A DNA stretch of 40,463 bases from Candidatus Cloacimonadota bacterium (GTDB lineage Bacteria > Cloacimonadota > Cloacimonadia > Cloacimonadales > WRIO01): assembly GCA_029553545.1 (NCBI GenBank), contig JAKPKU010000053.1, positions 1 to 40,463 on the forward strand, given 5' to 3'. The notes beneath the pieces were generated by a model. That model saw nothing but the letters and a program-made list of their open reading frames with translations, was not told the DNA's origin and did no database searches. Position 1 is the first letter of the stretch. Each line of letters begins with the position of its first letter. Shown piece after piece: positions 16,205 to 26,400 of this stretch. The position numbers and the translations under genes were made by a program.

Positions 16205-16957
16205 ATGCTAAGACACTTTGATAAATACATAGAAAAAGCAAAAATACTGGTAGTAGACCACAATGATGATAATGCCTACTCTATCTCAAATATTCTAATT
16301 GCTAACTCATTCCAAGTCATACCATGCAAATATGGTAAAGAAGCACTGGGACTTGCAATTGAGAGCGTGCCCGACCTAGTGTTAATGAGAATCGACTTAC
16401 CTGATATAAATAGCTTTGAAATCTTTAAAAACTTCAAAAGAAACGGTAAGTTAGCCACAATACCTATTATCTTTATCACCTCCAGCAGAGAGGTAGACGA
16501 TTTAATAAAAAGCCTCAATATGGGGGCAACTGACTATATATCACTTCCAATCAATCAGGGTGAGCTAATCGCTCGTATCAAAACACACCTAATTAATAAA
16601 TTTGCCATAGAGCTCATAATACAGCAAAACAAAGAGCTCTCAGAATCTACGCAAGACCTGGCAAATGCACTGATGAACCTAAAAATACACCAAGAAAAAG
16701 AGATTGAAATGGAAAAGCTGAAAAGTGTCTTGGCAATGGCGGTGACGACGAATCACGAGCTTAAACAACCCCTGGCTGTTATTCAAGGCAACATTGAGTT
16801 ATTAATACTCAAACATCCAGAGTTGAAAGATAATAAAAACATAAATAGAATATTCGAGAGTTTACAAGATATTACCACTAAAATAGCAGTGAATACAAAT
16901 ATCGACCAGGTACTCTACAAAGAGTATGCTAATGGAGAAGAGATGGTCGATACCTAA
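16205..16957 (+). CDS. Degenerate receiver domain fused to an isolated HisKA domain
   Basis: GGAGGG precedes the ATG. The N-terminal 130 residues have the fold pattern of a response regulator receiver (KILVVDHNDDN, DLVLMRIDLPDI, FITSS, YISLPINQGELIARI). The phosphorylation chemistry is lost: the second acidic residue of the pair is His19, the acceptor Asp is Arg62, and the Lys is Leu114; Thr92 is kept. A coiled linker (about 140-175) leads to a HisKA helix pair with the H-box TTNHELKQPLAVIQG (His184). The protein ends at residue 250 with no HATPase domain. It might be a dimerising scaffold or be phosphorylated in trans by another kinase. It stands alone, convergent with purL. Confidence 0.8.
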   Translation: MLRHFDKYIEKAKILVVDHNDDNAYSISNILIANSFQVIPCKYGKEALGLAIESVPDLVLMRIDLPDINSFEIFKNFKRNGKLATIPIIFITSSREVDDLIKSLNMGATDYISLPINQGELIARIKTHLINKFAIELIIQQNKELSESTQDLANALMNLKIHQEKEIEMEKLKSVLAMAVTTNHELKQPLAVIQGNIELLILKHPELKDNKNINRIFESLQDITTKIAVNTNIDQVLYKEYANGEEMVDT

Positions 16958-16960
16958 AGT

Positions 16961-16993
16961 AAAAAATGGACTCACCAAATGAATGGCAAGTCC
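16961..16993 (-). terminator. Intrinsic terminator of purL
   Basis: GGACTCACCA (16968-16977) and TGGCAAGTCC (16984-16993) form a 10-bp stem with two wobble pairs when read on the minus strand, with a 6-nt loop. On that strand the stem is followed by ATTTTTT. It lies just past the purL stop codon. Confidence 0.75.
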
Positions 16994-17015
16994 TGTAAAT
17001 ATATTATTTTATTGA

Positions 17016-19223
17016 TTAAATACTAAAACTATAAAATGCTTCAGCACATACCTTTGTTTCAAGGTCAATTAATTCATTGATGCTAATTCTATCAGCAATT
17101 ACTTCGCCTAAAGGCATAAAAGTTTGTTTTTCATCTTGACATAGCTTTTCAAAAGCATCTTTATCAGCTGGTTTAATGCTCACAATAATACGGCTGTGAG
17201 ATTCACCAAAGAGCTCTATATCTGCTCTATTTTTCAAATTCACCTTCACTTTGCAGCCTGTATGATAACCATTTGGACTGAAGCTTGATTCCATCAGGGC
17301 AATTGCCAAGCCGCCATCAGAGCAGTCATGCGCTGACTGCAAGAGTCTTTTATCAACGAGCTTGAGCATAGCATTATACAATAGTGCTTCTTTATCTAAG
17401 TCAACATGCGGAGCATCACCTTTTATCAAGCCATGTATCTCATGCAGGTATTGCGAGCCCCCTATTTCATTACAATTTTCACCTAATAGATAGATCAAGT
17501 CGCCTTTATTTTTAAAGTGAGATGTGATGACCTTGCTATTATCTTCAATTAAACCGAGCATACCGATAGTTGGAGTAGGATAAATAGCTCCTGTCGGACT
17601 TTGATTATAAAAAGAGACATTGCCACCCGTAACAGGTGTTTCAAACTTAATGCAAGCGTCTGACATACCCTTGATAGCCTCAACAAAAGTCCAATAGACC
17701 TCTGGATTATAAGGATTACCAAAGTTCAGACAGTTGGTAATAGCTACAGGTTTTGCACCAGAACAGACGACATTTCGTGCAGATTCAGCCACAGCACCCT
17801 TTGCTCCCTCATATGGGTTTAAGTAAACGAGGCGCGCATTACAGTCAGTTGCTACAGCAATAGCCTTATTTGTATCTTTTATCCTAATCACAGCTGCATC
17901 GCTACCAGGCTCGACCATAGTATTGATTTGCACCATATGATCATATTGCTGATAAATACTCTTTTTGGAAGCAATAGTTGGTGTTGCAGCAAGTTTTAAC
18001 AATACTTCATTATAATTATTTGGTTGTGCTAAAGAGTCTATATTCAAATTTCTAATCTCATTAAGATATTCAGGCTTCTTTAATTCACGATCATAAATAG
18101 GTGCATCTCCACCTAAAACAAGCATTTGCGAAGGTAGCTCAGCCTTAACTTCGCCATTATATTTGATACGCAAAAGACCGTCACCTGTAACAACGCCGAC
18201 TTTTTCAGCATGTAAGTCCCATTTTTCAAAGACAGCTTTTACCTTCTCATAATTCTTTGGTTCAACTATCATCAGCATACGCTCTTGTGATTCAGAGAGC
18301 ATGATCTCATAAGCAGTCATACCTTTTTCTCTCTGTGGTACAAGCGCAACATCCATTTCAATACCATTATTAGCCTTGGCAGACATTTCACTACTGGAGC
18401 ATGTCAAACCCGCAGCACCCATGTCTTGAATGCCAACAACAAGCTTTTTCTGTATCACTTCGAGGCTAGCCTCAAGCAAGAGTTTTTCCATGAAAGGATC
18501 GCCTACTTGCACAGCGGTTCTCTTTTCTTCTGATTCTTCGGATAGGTCTGCACTGGCAAAGGTCGTACCATGAATACCATCACGACCTGTCTTAGCGCCA
18601 ACATAAACCACATAATTGCCTGGTCCTTCAGCGGCAGCAGACATCAAATCGTCATGTTTCATCAAACCCACAGCCATGGCATTTACCAATGGATTGCCAG
18701 AATACGCATCTTCAAAATAAACTTCACCACCAACAGTCGGTACACCAAAGCAATTACCATAATCAGCAATACCAGCGACCACGCCTTTGATTAAGAACTT
18801 TACACGTGGATCATTTGGATTGCCAAATCTTAATGAATTTAAAGCACAGATAGGACGTGCACCCATAGTAAAGATATCTCTTAAAATACCGCCTACGCCT
18901 GTTGCTGCACCATGATAGGGTTCAACAGCTGAAGGGTGATTGTGTGATTCAATTTTAAATGAGATTGCAAGATTATCGCCTATATCGACCACGCCAGCAT
19001 TTTCTTCGCCTGCTTTAGTCAGCATAAAAGGACCATCTTTGGGTAATGTTTTTAGGTATTTAATTGAATTCTTATAACTTGCGTGCTCAGACCACATAAC
19101 AGACACAATTCCCAATTCTGTGAAAGTGGGGGTTCTGCCAATTGTTTTTAATACTAATTCATATTCTTCTTCGGTTAGACCATGCTCTAACGCTAAACTC
19201 AAATCTACTTTAGGCTCTTGCAT
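17016..19223 (-). CDS. purL: Phosphoribosylformylglycinamidine synthase subunit PurL
   Basis: The 735-residue protein is the small-type PurL, which acts with PurS and PurQ to convert FGAR to FGAM using ATP and glutamine-derived ammonia in purine synthesis. Family signatures are the N-terminal [20 protein letters not shown] and [12 protein letters not shown], then [39 protein letters not shown] and, in the second half, [15 protein letters not shown] and [23 protein letters not shown] precedes the ATG on the minus strand. PurS and PurQ are not in the window. Length and motifs are complete, and the gene appears to be a single transcription unit. Confidence 0.98.
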   Translation of the reverse strand: MQEPKVDLSLALEHGLTEEEYELVLKTIGRTPTFTELGIVSVMWSEHASYKNSIKYLKTLPKDGPFMLTKAGEENAGVVDIGDNLAISFKIESHNHPSAVEPYHGAATGVGGILRDIFTMGARPICALNSLRFGNPNDPRVKFLIKGVVAGIADYGNCFGVPTVGGEVYFEDAYSGNPLVNAMAVGLMKHDDLMSAAAEGPGNYVVYVGAKTGRDGIHGTTFASADLSEESEEKRTAVQVGDPFMEKLLLEASLEVIQKKLVVGIQDMGAAGLTCSSSEMSAKANNGIEMDVALVPQREKGMTAYEIMLSESQERMLMIVEPKNYEKVKAVFEKWDLHAEKVGVVTGDGLLRIKYNGEVKAELPSQMLVLGGDAPIYDRELKKPEYLNEIRNLNIDSLAQPNNYNEVLLKLAATPTIASKKSIYQQYDHMVQINTMVEPGSDAAVIRIKDTNKAIAVATDCNARLVYLNPYEGAKGAVAESARNVVCSGAKPVAITNCLNFGNPYNPEVYWTFVEAIKGMSDACIKFETPVTGGNVSFYNQSPTGAIYPTPTIGMLGLIEDNSKVITSHFKNKGDLIYLLGENCNEIGGSQYLHEIHGLIKGDAPHVDLDKEALLYNAMLKLVDKRLLQSAHDCSDGGLAIALMESSFSPNGYHTGCKVKVNLKNRADIELFGESHSRIIVSIKPADKDAFEKLCQDEKQTFMPLGEVIADRISINELIDLETKVCAEAFYSFSI

Positions 19224-19413
19224 AATAAATCCTTTTATTTATTTGTTTTAAATACCTAATGAATAAAAACACATATTTAGTCAATCTTTTTTTAATTAAT
19301 ACTTAGCATAATCAGAAAACTCATAGCAGAATGGCTAATAGGCAGTTGCCAACTTGAATATTCAATGCATTTGTTCAGCAAATCAATTTTTTCTTTTTTA
19401 TATAAATAAAAGC

Positions 19414-19442
19414 TTGACTTATTCAATTGTTTTTGCTAATCT
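19414..19442 (+). promoter_or_regulatory. Promoter of the binding protein/hybrid kinase operon
   Basis: TTGACT (19414-19419) and TAATCT (19437-19442) are 17 bp apart. Transcription from about 19449 leaves the ATG at 19453 almost leaderless and favours the ATG at 19474, which has AAGGGG at 19461-19466. Confidence 0.6.
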
Positions 19443-19473
19443 TATAAAGATTATGAAAGAAAGGGGATTATTT

Positions 19474-20532
19474 ATGAAAAAGACTTTAAAGATTGCATTA
19501 CTGTGCATCTTCATTTTAATCATTTTGCTAATCGTGATACAATGTAAGGATAACGACAAACTGTCCAAAAACAAGCAGGCTGCACCTCAAGACACCTTAT
19601 TATTTGGGCTGGCAACGGGGCTCGGTGGGCTGGGTGATAAGGCATTTAACGACATGCATTTCAAGGGTATGACTTTGGCACAACAGAAGTATAATATTAA
19701 ATATATCTACGATACTCCTCTTGCTATTGAAAATGATACTGAAGTAATTGAAGGACTGATTAGTAAAGGGGCAAATGTCATAATTGCTGGTGGTGGTTAT
19801 CATATGATAGAACCTGTCGATATGCTGGCAAAAAAGTACCCAAAAATAAAATTCATCGTCATGGACGATGTGGCTCATAACTATTATGACAATGTGGCAT
19901 CCATTCAATTCAGGCAAAATGAAGGTTCTTTCTTGGCTGGAGCTCTCTGCGCAATGGAAAGCAAAACCAAAGCAATTGCCATGATCGGCGCTATTAATAT
20001 CAATATCATCAATGACTTCAATGTCGGCTTTATTGCTGGTGCAAAGTATATTAATCCAAATATCAATATCTACACTGAGTACATTGCTGATTATGATAAA
20101 ATAAGCAATCCATTTGACAACTCAAAAGTTGCCCGCCAAATAGCCAATAAGCTTTACCAAACAAAAAATGTTGATATCATCTTTCAAGTTGCAGCAGGCG
20201 CAGGCTTAGGCGTCTTTAGTGCAGCAAAAGACAATAATAAATATGTTATTGGGGTAGATTCTGACCAGGATTATCTTGCAGAAGGTATTATTTTAACAAG
20301 CATGATGAAAAATATAGACGTTGGCTTAGACATTGTCATTAGTGAAATCATTAATTCTGGCTTCAAGAATAAAGCATATAAATTCGGCATTAAAGAAAAT
20401 GGTGTTGGTCTTAGTCAAATGCTCTACACAAAAGATAAAATTAGCCCCGCGACACTAGATAAACTAACGGAAATAGAAAGCTTATTAGTGAACAAAGCTA
20501 TCAAAGTTCCAACACTATTTAAGGATGAGTAA
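19474..20532 (+). CDS. BMP/PnrA-like solute-binding protein, membrane-anchored
   Basis: The 352 residues begin with Lys-rich MKKTLK and a hydrophobic segment ending in IVIQC; Cys24 could be lipidated but the lipobox is poor, so this may be a plain membrane anchor. The periplasmic part matches the Bmp/Med family (purine nucleoside-binding PnrA, B. subtilis Med): GLGGLGDKAFNDMHFKGM, GANVIIAGGGYHM, IKFIVMDD, SIQFRQNEGSFLAGALCAM, VGFIAGAKY, VDIIFQVAAGAGLGVF and YVIGVDSDQD. Family members bind nucleosides for ABC import. Here no permease or ATPase gene is adjacent; instead a hybrid histidine kinase starts 6 bp downstream. I infer that the protein delivers a ligand signal to that kinase. Confidence 0.85.
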   Translation: MKKTLKIALLCIFILIILLIVIQCKDNDKLSKNKQAAPQDTLLFGLATGLGGLGDKAFNDMHFKGMTLAQQKYNIKYIYDTPLAIENDTEVIEGLISKGANVIIAGGGYHMIEPVDMLAKKYPKIKFIVMDDVAHNYYDNVASIQFRQNEGSFLAGALCAMESKTKAIAMIGAININIINDFNVGFIAGAKYINPNINIYTEYIADYDKISNPFDNSKVARQIANKLYQTKNVDIIFQVAAGAGLGVFSAAKDNNKYVIGVDSDQDYLAEGIILTSMMKNIDVGLDIVISEIINSGFKNKAYKFGIKENGVGLSQMLYTKDKISPATLDKLTEIESLLVNKAIKVPTLFKDE

Positions 20533-20538
20533 TAAAAT

Positions 20539-22740
20539 ATGAACAAGTTTTTTGATAATCTAAAGCTCAATACAAAACTATTATCTATTATTAGTATCAC
20601 ATTAATCTTTTCATTGATTTTCATCAACAGCTTTTTGTTTCGTACTTTTTATTCAACTTTGATGAAAAAAGAAAAAGAAAAAGGCGATCAATTAACTAAG
20701 GTCTTTGCTCATAACTGTGCAAGCTCACTGTATAGACTTGATTTTTACTCACTGGAAAACTATGTTATTCAAATGCAAAATCTCCCTCTGGTGAAATCGG
20801 CAAGAGTCTATGATAATTCCAACAGAGTAGTAACTCCATCAAGCAGAGGTATAACAGAGGGGAAAAATAACTCAATCACCATCAAAGATTTACTTACCTA
20901 TAATGACCTCATCGTAGGAAAAGTCGAGGTTGACATTGACTTATCTGATAGCATGAAGCAAATAAATACATATCGCTATAAAACCCTCTTTTCCAGCTTT
21001 TTCATTATTTTGGCAGTACTACTCATCCTATATTTACTAATCAATATTAATGTATTAATGCCGCTGAGCAAAGTCATTGCAAGCATTAGCAAAATAACAA
21101 AGGGGGATCTTGATCAAGAAATCCCTGTACATTCAAATGATGAGATTGGGGATCTCTCACGCAGCTTCAACCTGATGACAGAATCGCTAAAAGAAAACAT
21201 CTCTATTACAGCAGGCGTCTTTGCTTCTATGCCAGGCGTGTTTATCGTCACTAATAAAGATTTTGCTCTCTTGAAATGGAACAGTTTCACAGAAGATTTC
21301 TTTGAAATAGATGGCGATCTTGAAAATAAAATAATCTGGGAAGCAATACCCTTCTTTGAAAGATACAAAGAAGTACTAAGAGAAGTAATAGATATCTCAA
21401 ACCCTATCAGACTTTATCGTGAAACTTATGCAAAAAAACCAAATCATTTCTTTGAGGTTTTTCTCTTTCCTTTAAAGACAAATAAGGGAAATGGGCTGGT
21501 TGTCAGCGTAAATGATGTGACTGAAACTGAGAGCATTAATGAACAGTTTAGACAAACTCAAAAGATGGAGGCAGTGGAATCGCTCGCTGGTGGTCTGGCT
21601 CATGATTTTAATAATATTCTCTGCGGTATTAGTGGCACACTATCTCTCTTAAAGCATAAATTACACTTTACAAATGACTTCAAGACTGAAGATGTCTATG
21701 ATTATATTCAAACTATTGAAAGCTCAACAAATAGAGCTGAAAACTTGGTTCAACAATTCTTAACTTTATCCAAAAAACAAAACCTCTATATCACAAAAGT
21801 CGATCTAAACGAAGCAATTCAACATATCTACAATATCTGCCAAAATACCTTTGATAAATCTGTCAAAATGGAGGTAAACTGCTACCCTGAACCAGCCATT
21901 ACCATAGCTGATCAAACACAAATTGAACAAGTTTTACTCAATCTTGCCTTAAATGGTTATCAAGCAATGGCGACGGTAGACTCTCAAGATAGAGAAAAAA
22001 TCTTGAGCATCTCTATTGAAAAATTTGAAGCAGATAGATTCTTTGTCTTATCAGAACCTAGCTCAATGGAAATAACCTATTGGAAAATAACCGTCAGCGA
22101 CACTGGAATAGGCATCTCCAAAGAAAACATGTTAAAGGTGTTCGACCCATTCTTCACCACCAAAAACATCGAAAGCTCAACTGGCTTAGGATTGTCTATC
22201 ACATACAATATTGTCAAACAACATAATGGCTTTATCAAATTCTTTTCAGAAGAGAATGTCGGCACAAATTTCGTCATCTATCTCCCTTATTTGTCAGCTG
22301 AAAACTCCATTGTCCTCCTCAAAGGTGAAAAAGAACGCTTCTATGTCGGAAATAAAGAATGCATCTTAATAGCTGATGACGAACCTATTGTCTTGCAAAT
22401 AGCAAAAGAAATATTAGAAGAATCAAAATACACTGTTATCACTGCAATAGATGGACAAGAAGCTGTTAGATATTTTAAAGAACTACACAAAACCATTGAT
22501 TTAGTAATTTTGGATATTAATATGCCTAAACTCAATGGCAGAGACACTTATATCCAAATGAAAAAAATAAAACCAGACATCCAAGTTTTGCTCTGCTCTG
22601 GGCTCAAAAAAGATGCACGTATTGATAAAATCATGGACCTTGGCATCCAACACTATATCCAAAAACCTTTTACCCTACACAAGCTATCAAAAAAAGTATA
22701 TGATATTTTCCAAGGACTAAAAAAAGAAAGAGGCAATTAA
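20539..22740 (+). CDS. Hybrid histidine kinase (TM-HAMP-PAS-HisKA-HATPase-receiver)
   Basis: The 733-residue inner-membrane kinase has a transmembrane helix (about 15-35), a ~115-residue periplasmic sensor region, a second helix (about 151-172), HAMP (about 173-225) and PAS (about 230-345). His355 lies in the H-box SLAGGLAHDFNNIL. The ATPase domain shows NLALNGYQAM, SDTGIGISKENM and STGLGLSITYNIV. The C-terminal receiver (about 610-725) has ILIADDEP, acceptor Asp659 (VILDINMP) and Lys709 (QKPF), so it looks functional. There is no output domain. The start lies 6 bp after the BMP-like binding protein, which probably contacts the periplasmic sensor region. Confidence 0.93.
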   Translation: MNKFFDNLKLNTKLLSIISITLIFSLIFINSFLFRTFYSTLMKKEKEKGDQLTKVFAHNCASSLYRLDFYSLENYVIQMQNLPLVKSARVYDNSNRVVTPSSRGITEGKNNSITIKDLLTYNDLIVGKVEVDIDLSDSMKQINTYRYKTLFSSFFIILAVLLILYLLININVLMPLSKVIASISKITKGDLDQEIPVHSNDEIGDLSRSFNLMTESLKENISITAGVFASMPGVFIVTNKDFALLKWNSFTEDFFEIDGDLENKIIWEAIPFFERYKEVLREVIDISNPIRLYRETYAKKPNHFFEVFLFPLKTNKGNGLVVSVNDVTETESINEQFRQTQKMEAVESLAGGLAHDFNNILCGISGTLSLLKHKLHFTNDFKTEDVYDYIQTIESSTNRAENLVQQFLTLSKKQNLYITKVDLNEAIQHIYNICQNTFDKSVKMEVNCYPEPAITIADQTQIEQVLLNLALNGYQAMATVDSQDREKILSISIEKFEADRFFVLSEPSSMEITYWKITVSDTGIGISKENMLKVFDPFFTTKNIESSTGLGLSITYNIVKQHNGFIKFFSEENVGTNFVIYLPYLSAENSIVLLKGEKERFYVGNKECILIADDEPIVLQIAKEILEESKYTVITAIDGQEAVRYFKELHKTIDLVILDINMPKLNGRDTYIQMKKIKPDIQVLLCSGLKKDARIDKIMDLGIQHYIQKPFTLHKLSKKVYDIFQGLKKERGN

Positions 22741-22878
22741 TTCTCAACTAATTCAACACTTTTCTGTGTAATACTGAAGAAAACTGCCGTTAAAAGCTCA
22801 CAGCTTAAGTATAGGCAAGGATAATTATTACTCTGCTTTTTATATAATAAATAACAACCTTTTGTTCAGGGAGCTAAT

Positions 22879-22896
22879 TTACCTATTTTTAGGTAA
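22879..22896. other. Short perfect hairpin TTACCTA-TTTT-TAGGTAA
   Basis: A 7-bp perfect stem with a TTTT loop, 8 bp before repeat copy B. No T-run follows, so it is not a standard terminator. It may be a protein-binding site. Confidence 0.45.
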
Positions 22897-22903
22897 TAAG
22901 CCC

Positions 22904-22984
22904 CCTTCATTCTCTTGACATTCCCCTTGCTATCTTGGAGAATGAAAGGGATTCTTATAGGAATCTAAAGGGAATGGAACGGAG
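22904..22984 (+). repeat. Dispersed 81-bp element, copy B
   Basis: This is the inverted counterpart of 478-558, about 70 of 81 positions identical by hand. The outer inverted repeat is imperfect here (CATTCCCCTT against AAAGGGAATG). It contains TTGACA at 22915-22920 and an inner near-palindrome GATTCTTATAGGAATC (22950-22965). It ends in CGGAG, 7 bp before the ATG of a 13-codon ORF. Confidence 0.8.
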
Positions 22985-23323
22985 ATTTATTATGAATTTT
23001 GACAGAAAAATGCTGAAACTATTTGTTATTTAAAAATTATACAACTGTCCCTCAAAATATGATCCATTGAATACTATTCGAGGCTATTGCATAGTAAACC
23101 AAAAAAAGTTATCAAAGAATAAGGTAGAATTATGAATTTAAACAACAACACCTTTTAAATAGTTCTCCAATTTTTACCTAAATAGCCATAATTTGTAGCG
23201 GATTTAGTTATTAGCTATAAAATGTAACTCAATTATCACACTACGTTCTCATCAAGAGTTAAAGTCGTATTGATTTTTGTCATTTTCTATCATTTGCTAA
23301 TATATTATATTGCAATACTTAAC

Positions 23324-23349
23324 ATCACGAGAATAATCGTTCTTGTGAT
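23324..23349. other. 10-bp inverted repeat upstream of the sigma54 activator gene
   Basis: ATCACGAGAA (23324-23333) and TTCTTGTGAT (23340-23349) pair at 9 of 10 positions, with a G-T wobble at the tenth and a 6-nt loop. No T-run follows. It lies 99 bp before the start codon of the next gene and could be an operator or leader hairpin. Confidence 0.5.
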
Positions 23350-23448
23350 TTGTTAAAATAAAAGCTGTAATTTTTATAGACAGTGTAAAAACTTTGTTGA
23401 CAAAATTACTATGTTTATTTGAATTAGCTTAATTAGGAGTGAAGTGAT

Positions 23449-26400
23449 ATGAAAGACGTATTAGAAAAGAGTTTAACTCAAATATTGGCAAATAAGTCTG
23501 ATCTTATTGATGATATTTTATTAGAGCTCGGCTCAGAGACAAGTCAGTTAATTGAAATATTTGGACATTCGGGTACAGGAAAATCATATTTGTTTAGGAA
23601 ACTCTCTGAAGTATTAAAGTCAAAAAAAATAATGCATGTAAACTATATTCCGAGTTATTTTGTTTTCAATCATATATCCGATTTGCTGCAATCAATCTCT
23701 AAACAGATAGACACGACTCTTTTTACCGAGATCAGGGCATCATGGAATGCAAAAAGCACCAATAAATACAACTTTTTCTATTACTTGAGCTCTATTTTAC
23801 GAGAAAAAGAGCTCTTAAAACCTATGGTATTGCTCATCGATAGCGCAGATATTTTGGACCAATATACTATTGATTTTATCCAGTATTTTATTCAGTTTGT
23901 TAGTAGTTATAAGATTCATATTGTTGCATTTACCAGTCGTGAGCTATTTCCCTTTAGCACAAAAAAGAACCTTGAATACTTTAAAGCTCATGAAATATCG
24001 CTTATTCTCAATGAACTATTTTTATCAGAACCAAAAGAAAATGATATCGATGCAGAAATAATTGAAAGTATTACTGGAGGCAATTTATTTCTCATAGAAA
24101 ATATCATCGCCTCGTCTATTGTCGATGGTAAAGGCTCCAGGGCAGAATTGCATAGACAGTTGAACAAAACAACTAATGCAGAAAATCTTTATTCCGAGAG
24201 ACTTGAACAACTAAATGAAAAAGAATTGGAGACAATGCTATATATCTTACTCTGTGATGGAAGTGCAAAGCCCCCCGTACTTGAAGAGCTTTTGGGAATA
24301 AAGAGTCAAGCCTTGCAAAAGATTATCAATAGACTCGAAAAAGGACACTATATCGGAGTGAATGAGGACAATTTTTATATCAAGAAAGTTGGCTTTTTTG
24401 ACAAATTCATCAAAGATAAGGCAAATAACTCATTTGCAAGTTATACCAATAACTTTTTTGATTACCTTAAAAGAAAAAATGTCAATGAAGCAAGCTATAT
24501 AAAGCACTATTTTTTAAAAAATAAATATATGCCTGCAGCAGTAAAAAAGGAAATTGCTTACCTCAAAGATATTAATGATCACAATGCACTTTTAGAAGTG
24601 TTTGAGCTGTCTTTGAAACACATTAAACAGGTAAAAGAACAAATCTCCATGCAAAAAGACTTGGGGATATCCTATAGAAATATTAAACAATATGAAAAGG
24701 CAAGCGATGTCTTTCGCTATATCTTAAAGATCTCTATTGCAAACGATTACCCTGTCGAAGAAATTGCTTATTTGCTGGCTAAAACACTCTTTGACTTGAG
24801 CTCATATAAGTTTGCTTTAGAAATTATAAAGACATACTATAGTGATAACTTTGACCCTGTTTGGAAAGCACAATTTGAGCACTTGAGAGCTGAAATTCTG
24901 ACCGATCAAGAAGACTTTAATGAGGCTATCAAATCAATCGATAAAACGCTTGAATATGCTATCTCTATAGACGATAAAGACTTTAGCAAATCCATTCAGG
25001 CAGAAGCAAAAAAGACTGTCGGAAAGATATATTATTATATTAATATGCTTGAAAAGGCTGAAAGTGCGTTTAAAGAAGCAGAATCTATTTATAAATCTAT
25101 AAAATGTAATTACGGACTGGCTGCAATTTATAATAATCTCGGCGTCATCAAAATGTTTCAAGGTGATTGGGAAGAGACTGAAAGACTCTATCTGGAAAGC
25201 TTAAAACTGGAACAAGAACACTATAATCTCGAAGGAATAGCAGTTTGCTATAATAATTTAGGTAGTCTTGCAGACGATCAAGGCGACTATAAAAAGTCTT
25301 TGACCTATTTTAATGAAGCTCTGAGTATACAAAAACTGCTGGCAGAGCGCTATAATATTAGCAATTGCTATAATAATATTGGCGTTACTTATATGGATAA
25401 TCGCGAATATGATAAAGCAATTGAGGCATATGAAAAGTCACTACAAACCGCTGTGAGCTTTAATCTCTTTAAAAATATCATTGCCAGTCTGAATAATCTG
25501 GGAGCAGTTTATTTTATCGTTGGTAATTGGACAAAGGCAATTGAATACTATGAATCTGCCATCAAGAAATCTGAAGAGATGGGCTTTATGGAAGGCTTGC
25601 TGAGATCCTACAATAACCTTGGTGAATTATATGAAAAAAGAGGCGAATATAATTTAGCGCATGACCTTTATATAAAAGGACAAAATATTATTAATAATAT
25701 AAATGACGACTATCTAAAGGCAGAACTCTTTGGCAATCTGGGCTCTGTGTTGACCCAATTACATAAGTTTGGAGAGGCTTATGGTTATTTGGTCGAAAGC
25801 TTTGATTTCTTTAAATCTCTGAATGCTAAAGATAAAATCTTGGAAAGTAGTATAAAACATGCATGGTACTTTATTTTAACACATAATAATGAAAGCGCTG
25901 ACTATTATCTTAAGCTGGCTGAAAAAACCGCATTAGAGCTCAATAACCAACTACATTTGGGTAATATCAATATCATGAGAGCCATGCTTGAAAAAAGAGA
26001 TATTGAGGTATCAAAGCCTTATCTCGAAAAAGCTATCGAGATATTTAAGACTAATCAAAATCTATTTGAGCTCTCGCTCGCCTATTATGAATACGCAGTT
26101 TTATTAAATGACATGGGAGACTGGGAACAGGCTTTGCATATCCTGACAAACAATATCAGCATTGTGAAAAATTATGGAGCAATCAAATTCTTAGAGCAAA
26201 ATGAACTGCTCTCTCAAAAAATTGCAAAAGAACACTCAGGTGAGCTAAAAGAAACAAAATTTCAAGAGTCTTTGCTTAATAAATTCTCTGAAGTAATACA
26301 AAAACTTAATTCTATTACCGACTTTATTACCTTGCTGGAAACTTCACTAGAACTACTAGTCGAGTTTTCAGAGGCTGATGGCGGGATTCTCTCTCTTTAT

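Larger units (their letters stand above)
22741..23448. other. 708-bp intergenic region with repeat copy B and hairpins
   Basis: No gene longer than about 13 codons is supported. The region carries a perfect TTACCTA/TAGGTAA hairpin (22879-22896), copy B of the 81-bp element (22904-22984) followed by GGAG and a 13-codon ORF at 22992-23033, and a hairpin at 23324-23349. TTGACA at 23397-23402 may be the -35 of the next gene; its -10 is weak. Confidence 0.6.
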
